A stretch of DNA of 26,033 bases, taken from the NCBI GenBank assembly GCA_034698045.1, contig JAQGAU010000583.1, positions 1 through 26,033 of the forward strand, read 5' to 3'. The position numbers and the translations under genes were made by a program. A model generated the notes under the pieces. That model saw nothing but the letters and a program-made list of their open reading frames with translations, did not search any database and was not told the origin of the DNA. The DNA is from Paramacrobiotus richtersi (Eukaryota > Tardigrada > Eutardigrada > Parachela > Macrobiotidae). Position 1 is the stretch's first letter; every line of letters begins with the position of its first letter. Below, one piece after another: positions 8,648 through 16,402 of the stretch.

Positions 8648-9884
8648 CTTGCAGTTTGGTTTTGGGGAACACTTTGCGAAAGGCCTTAATGACAGCTTGC
8701 TCAAAATCCACAATAATAACTTTCGGACCGACGACTTTTCCACCAGTTCCCTGCTTTTCAATCAAACAGTTTCTCAGTACATCAAAGGCACGTTGGTATC
8801 TGGCACCGTTTTTATCGGCCAGCAGGATGTAGACGAGAGGAATGACCTTGCCGCGGAACATGGCGTGAATGGAATACGTTTGCGTAAACAGTTTCGGCGC
8901 AATCTTGAACGTCCCGTCACCATAACATACATCAGATTCCAAGAGTATTTTCAAATTGCCCTCGGTAGCAAATATGAATGTGCCGGTGACCGTCGTCGGA
9001 TCCGGCATCGTACAAAAGGAATCTGTCGCCACGAATTGTCTGACATAGTTCTTCTGGCAGTTCAATTTCTGCTAAGGTGTCGGGATTCTTCACGGGAATG
9101 GAATGTTTTTGACGCTAGCGTTGTACTACTTTACGCTGGGCAGCATAATTCGGCAGTTTCGGCGCGGCTTCAAGAGGTGCGATGCTGTAAACGGTCTGGA
9201 TAAGCTGGCGCGGTAGCTCCATGCTGTTTGCAGAGCGCTCCTTAAGGTCCACATGAGCCAAATGTGCAATGACGTCACGCGGATCGGCAATGTGATTCTG
9301 GACCGTTATCATAGTGATGATTTCTCCCAGCAGACGAACTCTTCCTTGGCATGTTCGATTTGTGCAGCGACAGCTTTCGGATTTGTCGGCGTTAACCTTA
9401 TCCCGCACATACATATGAAACTCATAGATCAGCATCGGCGTATTACGAGCGGTTTTCGATAAAGTAAAGTCTGCCATTGTAATCCTTAGCAGCTGTCAAG
9501 ACACTCAATCATAAATAGAAGTGCAGAAGCAAACAATTTAAACGAACGGTTCTGACAAGCAGAATTGCAAATGAATTGACGGTGTGCTCTTATATATCAC
9601 TGAGCAGTGAGACGCGATCAACGCTAGCGCTGTTTTCAAATGACTCCACCATCCTGATTGCAACAATGCTTTGTTGTCCAGGATCCGTCAAAGGTCAGCT
9701 AACTCAAGTTAAAACGACCCCACAGCCTGAAAGTCACTTGAACTTCATCCTGCTTGATTAAATCAAATGACCTTTACGATATACAATGAATTTTACAAAA
9801 TATCGTGCAGTGGAAAAGCCTATAATATTTTACAGCAACCGTTTTTCCAATATTACATGTGGTTAAGAACGGGTCGCTCTCTTA

Positions 9885-10828
9885 TATACAGACCGATTAC
9901 GCCACATTGTCCCACTTTTATTCCGATTTTTTGTAAAATCAGAGAAGAGTGGGATTTTTATTCTGCTACGCGCGATGGAAAGGACTTTCTGTTGGCTACA
10001 ATTTTGGCATAAAACGGTTGGGATCAGAGAAACCTCGTTGTCGTGGCATAATCTAGACCGCGGAGCTCCGTGCGAGAAAAGCACCTGCGAAGTGTTCAGC
10101 GCAGCCGGGTTGTTTCATTGAATAATTGGTCGGAAAATCCATTGGTTTTGAATTGATACCGGCTTATATTTCGTTCGTTTTCATAACATTCCTCTACCCT
10201 AAAAATCGTTTTCGGGCTCGCTTCGAAGTCATCGGCAAGTTCTACAGCCCTCTAGGGGCGAAGGGGCGAGGTCAAGCAAGAATCAGTGCTTGACCTCTGC
10301 TGGCGAGAAAGGAACGAAACGTTTCTTAGCAAAAGGCATACGGATATGCTCAGTCCGATGCTTTTAACTAGTTTTGGCCATTGATCGAAGAAAATAATTC
10401 GTCGTCACAATATGGCGACAGCGGTCGGAAACCGTGTCCCAAAACCTATTGCGAGAATTTTTTCGCACTTTTTAACAGTTTCCTTCTTTTGAACGGGGCG
10501 ATCAAGCACCTTACATAAATTCATATGTGTAGCCTGCCATTTATTACCGATTTTAAAATTGTTTACAAGCAGTTCCAGAGGAACTGGAATTTCGGCAGTT
10601 TGCTGGAAGGAAAAACCGATGTTTTGTGGGAAAACTTAGGTCGTCTTACGTCACGCGTTCGTCTGCCTCAGGTTTAATCCAAGATAAGCAGTGGCTATCA
10701 CGCATAAACTGTACTAAAATAATATGCGAACAAGGTAAAATATGAGCAGAAGTCGCTGCGTTACAGCCGCCAGTGCTGTGAATTTTCCCGTGAAGTGGGA
10801 CAATGCGGTGTAATCGGGCTGTAGATAT
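9885..10828. mobile_element. Candidate DNA transposon remnant with 33-36 bp inverted ends
   Basis: Bases 9885-9917 (ACCGATTACGCCACATTGTC core) are the near reverse complement of 10793-10828. The interval of about 0.94 kb between them has no convincing ORF. It includes an 11-bp stem hairpin at 10268-10297. The two ends keep only about 33 bases of pairing, and no target duplication was recognised, so this could be two inverted fragments of the same repeat rather than one element. Confidence 0.5.
10268..10297. repeat. Perfect 11-bp stem hairpin
   Basis: GAGGTCAAGCA pairs perfectly with TGCTTGACCTC around an 8-base loop. It lies in the middle of the inverted-repeat element at 9885-10828. Nothing indicates transcription. 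It may be a structural part of the element. Confidence 0.5.
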
Positions 10829-10829
10829 T

Positions 10830-11520
10830 ATAGAGATATAGATATCTGTAAGTTCTGACAGTGTACATTTCCTACGTGTTTGTAGGATAATTAGCCCTGA
10901 GCGGCTATTGTAAAGCTACACACCATACAGCTTGCATCGGTTTTACTTGTCTTGGAGCGAGACCAGGCGAGGCGAGAAGTCCCGGAGCGAAATGACCGAG
11001 TGCGGTCGACGGATGCACGTTATTCGTATGTTTTTATATGCTCTTATATGTTTTTATACGGCAGTGCATGATTGCTCTAATTCCAGGCAAATTTCATAAG
11101 GTACGAGTACAGTAATATCGTTTGTCGTCGCCTCATAAGAAAGACTATAACAGTAGAAATGCAATAAGCTGATAAACAATTAAAGACCAAGAATAACTGA
11201 GATAAGTAACAAAGAACAGCGTGGTTTATTTGATTGCCGTTTTGGTCAGCATTGCCCAATGTCGTCGCGCCGTGCATGTTGAGCTAAATAGTAGGCGCGA
11301 TTACTCAGGGCCACGGTCCTAAAGGAAACTGGTCAGTATCCATGCGTTGCCCTGATGCATCCAGTTATACTTAACCGGTTGCAACAGATGACGATGAAAA
11401 CAAACGCACAGAAAAAACGCGACCTTTGCCTCGGCTTGTTTTGCTGATGGCTGTCTGCACTTGAACCACCGGACGAGACTATAATTTTCAGCCCTTCAGC
11501 TACCCAAACAATCGCATAAA
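10830..11520. other. Spacer upstream of the second GT92 gene
   Basis: No gene is recognised. There is a short T-rich duplication near 11028-11060 (TATGTTTTTATA twice). The two minus-strand ORFs at 11077-11277 and 11333-11560 have no motif, and the second overlaps the promoter of the GT92 gene. Confidence 0.35.
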
Positions 11521-11524
11521 TAAG

Positions 11525-11536
11525 GTATATATATAC
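11525..11536 (+). promoter_or_regulatory. TATA box of GT92 copy 2
   Basis: GTATATATATAC stands about 100 bases upstream of the ATG at 11637, giving an expected start of transcription near 11555 and a leader of about 80 bases. The other two GT92 copies have weaker TATA-like words at similar distances. The assignment rests on position and sequence only. Confidence 0.45.
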
Positions 11537-11636
11537 AATGACTGAGCGAGAATACAGCAACGACAGCTGATTATAGGGAATTGCTACCCATACGTACTAC
11601 GATTTTGAATTTCGCGCCCTTGTTCGAAAGTACAAA

Positions 11637-12727
11637 ATGCAGGTTTTATATATCGTTGTTGCGATCATCTCATCCGCTGCGCGCGGTCATTCAGCAGCGA
11701 GTCACACAACTTCCGCAGAGTTTAAATATTTTCTAACCGCAATGGTCAGGAACGAACTGCACATTCTCCTGGAATGGATTGAATTTCATCGCATCCAAGG
11801 CGTCGAGCATTTCATCCTCTACGACGATGAAAGCATCGACGACGTGCGTCTCCTTCCCCGTTTGTACTCCGATCTCGGTTATCCCGATTTGGTGGACATC
11901 TTTCCGGTTAGATTTCTTCGTCACAATCAACCGTGGAATACTAAGTATCTTGACCGTTCAAGGCGACAGGGATTGGGGATGAATCACTGCAATTCCCGAA
12001 TGACCGGTGTTTCGCAATGGCTGCTTATGAGTGATGTGGACGAGTTCATGTTCTCTCCCAAATTCGGCACAATAGCGGGATATCTTCATAACACCACTAA
12101 TTCGACAACAAGAGAAATTTATGCTTCACCAGTGCGCTTTGGTTCTTCCGGAGTGGCGAAGGAAAACCGGTTCGATTGTCACTGGATCCATACGCGGATC
12201 GCATAAAGGTTCTGAATGAAATGTTCAATGACGATTTATTGATCACATCCCGGAATCCTAAGCGGGCGCCTCATCCGCAACTGGACGAAGATTACGTAGT
12301 CCGGTACAATGAGTCCTGTTCACGCGCAAAAGCTAGAGAATGTGACCACTGGTTTGGAAAGTCCATCTGGAGACCGGAGAGGTGCAGGAAGGCGTTTTTG
12401 CACTGGTGTGAGCTGCCTCTGGGCGGCTATGCACAAAAACCTTCCTTAGAGGAAATTCGATTCAACCACTATGCATTCCGTTCCAAGGAGCATGTGGACT
12501 CATTGCCCAATCAGAAGATTCCCGGCTGGAAGAAAAAGGCTTTTGACGCGGTCGATGGGTCATGGTTCTCCAGCGTGGAAGACCAGGCAATCAACCGGTA
12601 CAGACAAGATTTGGTAGCGAGACTGCAGGTGTTGTCTGTTAACACCTTACACCACAGAGGCTTCACGGACAGATTAAGTAGAGGTATTTCTTCCGTGGTC
12701 GGAGAATTTGTTGGTTCACAACGATAA
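11637..12727 (+). pseudogene. GT92 glycosyltransferase, copy 2, single frameshift
   Basis: The first frame (11637-12206) has a signal-like start MQVLYIVVAIISSAA, then LEWIEFHRIQGVEHF, LYDDESIDD, SDVDEFM and GTIAGYL. The second frame (from about 12171 to the TAA at 12725-12727) continues with SLDPYADRIKVLNEM, LLITSRNPKR and NHYAFRSKEH to the C-terminal RLSRGISSVV. The two are joined by loss of one G after 12170, at the position of codons R-V in NRVRLSLD of the intact copy. A 6-bp in-frame loss removes Cys-Ala before MVRNEL. Otherwise it is full length, so this is either a very young pseudogene, an allele, or a one-base sequencing error. The role would be as for the intact copy. Confidence 0.87.
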
Positions 12728-13480
12728 GAAGTGTTTTGTAAATCTTGACATAATTATCATGGTATATGCGCAACCTGTATGTATATAAAATCCACTAACA
12801 GCTGGTCGGTACAATTTTTATTTTGACGCCAGTACAACCGGTGACAAGTTACCTATTTTGGTGACATTCACATTCCGTTGCTAGACATTGTGAGCTACCA
12901 AGAAATCACCTGAGCACATTGGGAGTACGCCGTGATTTGACATGCACCAGCCACCAGGCACTAAAGGACGTACTCTACAAGTTTACAACTGATCCCTGCA
13001 TTATGAACCTTTTCGCGTTCTCTGTTGTGTCCCTGTGCTGATCTCGCAGTCAGCTGCAATGTCGGCGATAACGCCAAAACAGATAACATACCCGGAAACG
13101 ATACAAAATAACTAAATAATTTTAACTGAAAGTATTAACAATATACAACCCTTCAACATTATCCAAAAAAACTTAAACGTACATTCTGGTTAAATCGACT
13201 GGGCTGCAAAGATGTTGCCCCTAATCAAATGTAATCGGTAAGCAACACCCATGCAGTGCTTGTGAAAGTGAAAAGACGGAACTACATTTTCCTAGCTTTT
13301 GTCAATTTTTGCGCGCAATGAGCGACAGTTGCGCAGTATAGCCAAAGTTTGAACAAAGAAGTCGCCCTCAAAATCCTGATTTCCATCAGATTTGTTTGGA
13401 CCATAATATATAGATAAATGCGCATGATGATGTGGTCAGCGACACTTTGCCGAAATGCACGTGTATGCCGTGCTAATCAA
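12728..13480. other. Spacer downstream of GT92 copy 2
   Basis: No ORF or repeat of note is seen. No standard AATAAA is seen close behind the GT92 stop, although TATATAAAAT occurs about 55 bases after it and could stand in for one. Confidence 0.35.
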
Positions 13481-13489
13481 GCGAACGCC

Positions 13490-13790
13490 ATGCAGTTTTT
13501 TTTTGCCGGTACCCGGTTCGACGGGAGTGTGCGATAAGAGAGAGCAATGGACTCGGGCGCGGAACGGACCGGACAGTGAACGTAAGGATCGTTTGCTGCG
13601 CATCCCGTTAACAGTGCGGTTAGCAATTTATCACACCGTACTGGGCTTATGTATACCTATGTGCGGAAGGAATACGGGAATATCTGTCACTACAGATCTG
13701 TAGTGCAGTTTTGTTCTGTATGGCGTTTAGCTGATCGTCTTTTTGCCAGCTGCAGTCATAATACCGGATATATAATACCAGTTCTTCACA
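13490..13790 (+). repeat. Duplicated upstream block of the cysteine family
   Basis: This stretch resembles 23195-23500 in the same orientation. Shared pieces are GGTACSSGGTTCG, GCAATGG/ACAATGG followed by GGCGCGGAACG, TTTGCTGCG/TCTGCTGCG, and TGCGGAA with GGGAATATYCTG. Both blocks lie 0.5-1.2 kb upstream of a cysteine-family exon on the plus strand. The block has no long frame shared by both copies, so it is more likely promoter, leader or intron sequence than coding. Confidence 0.5.
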
Positions 13791-13920
13791 ATGATTCCAT
13801 GGGCACTTTTCTGGATAATGACGGTATGTATACTGCTCCTAACAGCTATACCTTTCACAATTTACATAATATCGATGACTCATGTTCCTTGTTCTGGGAA
13901 ACCGTTTGTGTAATACTATA

Positions 13921-14185
13921 AAAATAATAATAATAATAATCTTTATTACGCAAGCAGGTTAACCCATATGCGATTATGGCTGACTTTCATAACATGATGA
14001 CATCGGAAGGCTACACAATAGATTAAAATTTTGGGATTAAAAATCTTATTTGTCATCTTTCCGTCATATTCGTGAAACTTCCAACCCTGGCAGAAGTGAT
14101 GTTCGCTTGTACCCACGGGCTGGCATGTACCTGATTTTATGAACATTTCGCATACCTTACAATTACTTACCATTTTGTGCACAAG
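13921..14185 (-). mobile_element. Possible LINE/SINE 3' end with ATT tail
   Basis: Read on the minus strand, a short ORF (14182-13946, containing NCKVCEMFIKSG and HHFCQGWKFHEYDG) ends in a TAA that is at once followed by TAAAG and then (ATT)n at 13921-13940. A stop codon overlapping an AATAAAG signal with a triplet microsatellite directly behind is typical of the 3' ends of several non-LTR retrotransposons and SINEs. The protein part is too short to assign. Confidence 0.35.
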
Positions 14186-14313
14186 GAATGCGTATGTACT
14201 AACAGCAACATATGTACATACTGAATAAGTGTATATAGCCTGTCGAATTAGAGCTTCACGGTATACCTAAGCGTGCAGCATAAATGTACAAATTTTAACT
14301 CACTGCTCTGCAG

Positions 14314-15276
14314 GATCTACATATGATGAGCGGAACCTCGGTTAATCGTCTGGGCCGGCACGATGACAACTACATGGAGAACGGATACCTGCGATCCGGC
14401 AAGAAGTACAGTCCCAACATGCATTCCTACCAAGCTGGAGCCGGCTACAGCGCGCGCTACGTGGAAACTGATCAGTACATTGCCCGAAACCTTCAGAAAG
14501 CCCCCGACTACCGACGGAACCACGAGGCCAACGACAGGGACGGTCGGAGCGGCGCGTATAGGTACGGAGCGGGCAGTTGGAGGGGGCAGCACTACCCGGC
14601 CCAGAGCACCTACATCACGCCCACTCCGGCCAGCAGCAGCGATCCCGTATGCCCCAAGCCCTCCTGCGTGACAGTGACCACTTCGACGACCATTTTGCGC
14701 CTGGTCTCCATCTGCCAGCTGCCCACCACCTATTTCTTCACGGGCACGCCGGAGACTGTAACGGAGACTGGAACGGAGACTGCCACGGCGACCGACACGG
14801 CCACTGCCACGGCGACTGAAACGGCGACTGCCACGGCGACTGAGACGGCCACTGCCACGGCGACTGAAACGGCGACTGCCACGGCGACCGAAACGGCCAC
14901 TGCCACGGCGACCGGGACGGCCACTGCCACGGCGACTGAAACGGTGACTGCCACGGCGACCGAAACGGCAACTGAAACGGCAACTGCCACAGCGACTGCC
15001 ACGGTGACTGCCACGACGACTCCCACGGCGCCTTCATTTGTCACGGCTGAAACGGGAACATGTACGTTGATACCAGTGCCGACGAAGCTAATCCCCGGGT
15101 GCTGCAGCTGCTCGTCAACTGCCAGCCGCTCAGAGCCCTGCTTCACCAGCACCTTCGTCCGCACCATATTCAGGGACAAGATCTGCACGATGAACGTCGA
15201 AACCTACATGTACAAACACGCAGAAGAGGAGTATTACATCTCCCGCGTCAACATGGCCACTAAATGCGCCTTGTAG
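14314..15276 (+). CDS. Cysteine-family protein with Thr/Ala repeat (copy b, open)
   Basis: The exon follows an acceptor-like CTCTGCAG at 14306-14313 and stays open to TAG 15274-15276. From the internal ATG at 14323 it encodes 317 residues. Residues 1-100 are Tyr/Gly/Arg-rich (NGYLRSGKKYSPNMHSYQAG). Residues 105-140 hold Cys110, 115 and 131 in PSCVTVTT and SICQLPTT. Residues 143-237 are almost only Thr, Ala and Glu. Residues 245-317 form a Cys-rich end (247, 260, 261, 263, 273, 288, 315) with TSTFVRTIFRDKICT. No signal peptide is present in this exon, and sister copies show an acceptor at the same place, so an upstream exon is likely. The family is not recognised. The cysteines and the Thr-rich spacer suggest an extracellular, possibly O-glycosylated protein, which is inference. 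Confidence 0.7.
   Translation, partial: DLHMMSGTSVNRLGRHDDNYMENGYLRSGKKYSPNMHSYQAGAGYSARYVETDQYIARNLQKAPDYRRNHEANDRDGRSGAYRYGAGSWRGQHYPAQSTYITPTPASSSDPVCPKPSCVTVTTSTTILRLVSICQLPTTYFFTGTPETVTETGTETATATDTATATATETATATATETATATATETATATATETATATATGTATATATETVTATATETATETATATATATVTATTTPTAPSFVTAETGTCTLIPVPTKLIPGCCSCSSTASRSEPCFTSTFVRTIFRDKICTMNVETYMYKHAEEEYYISRVNMATKCAL
14755..15030 (+). repeat. In-frame minisatellite coding for Thr/Ala/Glu
   Basis: Variants of a 12-bp unit, ACGGCGACTGMM, mostly paired into 24-bp higher-order units, run for about 275 bases and code for TATATATE-type octads. All units keep the frame. Sister copies at 24668 and 5727 have only a few residues at this place, so the array expanded in this copy. 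The complementary strand is open as a Val/Ala-rich frame (15188-14730), which is a by-product of the repeat. Confidence 0.9.
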
Positions 15277-15631
15277 CGGTTCGTTGACACTGTCGAGTTA
15301 CCGCAACGTTGTGCACTTAAATATAGTTTTGTGATTAGGTGCTTTTTCTGTACTGGCCAAGGGTCAACCGTTGTGTTCACCGGCCTGTAGTGAGTGCAGT
15401 AGCGTGCAGTGTTCGTATAAATGGCGGACGCCGCACATGCCAGACAGCTAATCCCAGAGTTTGTTCTTTTTCTTTCAGCACGCCAGCATTTTGTTACAGA
15501 AGGGAAATGCTTTAGGTGTTGAGGGTACATTAAGCGATGACTACTTCGTTTTAATGTGTTCGCAGCGAGAGATCGTCTGCCGTCGCATTAGCAAGAGTTC
15601 CGCATAACACCCAAGTGCAGACTATTCTGCT

Positions 15632-15946
15632 ATGCGATCAAAGTCCTTTGACCTAGATAGTAATCCTGAATCACCTCCGCGAGCGCGACGCCGTCGCTTT
15701 TACATCGACGAGTTCCTAACTTTCGATGCATTGTCATACAGTATACCTAGGTATGGGAGAAACCAAACCATTAAGCATGTGCGAACGTTACACCAGTTTG
15801 CGTTGTTGATTTTAACAGCCAGAATGTCGGTGTGCTACACAGAACCTCTGCATGATCTGGGTTCAAGATCAGTAACTGATTGTTCGCTGCATGCCGATAG
15901 GATCTACACTTTCCCAGTACAGTTTTACTTTCATTATGAGCTTTAA
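15632..15946 (+). CDS. Hypothetical ORF or exon, 104 codons
   Basis: The product starts MRSKSFDLDSNPESPP followed by a run of basic residues and FYIDEFLTFDAL. No family is recognised. A donor-like TAG|GTATGG at 15750/15751 could end an exon. The second half (from about 15800) overlaps a dispersed repeat shared with 19430-19560, which argues against coding there. Weak call. Confidence 0.15.
   Translation: MRSKSFDLDSNPESPPRARRRRFYIDEFLTFDALSYSIPRYGRNQTIKHVRTLHQFALLILTARMSVCYTEPLHDLGSRSVTDCSLHADRIYTFPVQFYFHYEL
15800..15940 (+). repeat. Dispersed repeat shared with 19430-19560
   Basis: TTTTAACAGCCAGAATGTC at about 15811 matches TTGTAACAGCCAGAACGTC at about 19443. Further matching words follow in order (CAGAA..TTTGCATGA/CTGCATGA, TCTGCACTTTTCC/TCTACACTTTCCC, AGTTTTAC). 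Both are plus strand. This is another sign that parts of the window are copies of each other. Confidence 0.5.
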
Positions 15947-15996
15947 TATTCCACGCTGTGTTTATCGGACGTGTTACACTGTTTAGGATGTTACAA

Positions 15997-16190
15997 TTTC
16001 ACATATTAAAAAACAAAAACACTTCTTCCATTTCTCTGAATAAATCAACCGTGCCGATAACACAAATATATGCGTTTCCTCGTTGCGTTTCTATGTATAC
16101 TAATATGCGCTGGCGGAGAAATTTTACTGATCGGAGATTTCCGCTATTGCGAAATTCTACTGATCGGCGATATACGCCAAAAGTCCTGTC
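15997..16190 (-). mobile_element. Second 3' stub of the RLE retrotransposon
   Basis: The minus-strand frame gives SGNLRSVKFLRQRI, QRGNAYICVIGTVD and EMEEVFLFFNM before a TGA at 15996-15998. It matches the last 50 or so residues of the 708-codon frame at 16534-18660, with a 1-residue and a 2-residue insertion and many changes. Similarity stops near the GRRIREN position, almost the same breakpoint as the stub at 5351-5515. The ORF is open for 88 codons, but its first third has no relation to the retrotransposon. Confidence 0.75.
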
Positions 16191-16291
16191 CTGGTCTTCG
16201 CAGTTTTTACATCCTTCTTTAGATGTCGTAGTACTTCTTTTACTTACATCCTCTGCTTCGGTCACTTAGTTCCCCGCAACAGCGAGTGCAC

Positions 16292-16314
16292 TTACCTAGT
16301 AATATACTAGGTAA
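16292..16314. repeat. Perfect 10-bp stem palindrome
   Basis: TTACCTAGTA and TACTAGGTAA pair perfectly around the 3-base loop ATA. It lies between the retrotransposon stub and the 3' end of the long copy. No function is suggested. Confidence 0.5.
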
Positions 16315-16402
16315 TCGCTCTCCGCTGATGCTGGCGATGAAGACCGGAGCGATAGTAAAGGCGCACAAATAGGGCTGCTATATGTGCAAGATCCGCTTTT
16401 AT

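Larger units (their letters stand above)
7643..9477 (-). pseudogene. FLYWCH/MULE transposase gene, three exons, decayed
   Basis: Cut-and-paste transposase of Mutator-like type. Exon 1 (9477-8648) opens MADFTLSKTARNTPMLIYE, a FLYWCH-type zinc-binding region with C-x-C, C and H ligands (TCQGR, QNHIAD), and then the catalytic domain with DGTFKIAPK (Asp codon 8916-8918) and VIIVDFEQA (Asp codon 8706-8708). Exon 2 (8523-8188) carries CMFHFGQNLFRKIQEQG. Exon 3 (7930-7643) begins with VSRTTNPVEAWNG and ends EVNV. Both introns have GT...AG ends and joining restores conserved motifs. Lesions are an in-frame TAG at 9115-9117, a frame change near 8996 and another near 7860. The element is therefore probably immobile unless helped in trans. 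The 201-codon plus-strand frame at 8598-9203 is its shadow. Confidence 0.88.

Noticed and set aside
8598-9203. 201-codon plus-strand ORF
   Set aside because: It lies antisense to the MULE transposase exon, which has the conserved motifs. The plus frame has none.
14730-15188. 152-codon minus-strand Val/Ala-rich ORF resembling a membrane protein
   Set aside because: It is the complement of the Thr/Ala minisatellite. The hydrophobic run follows from the repeat, and the opposite frame is conserved in sister copies.
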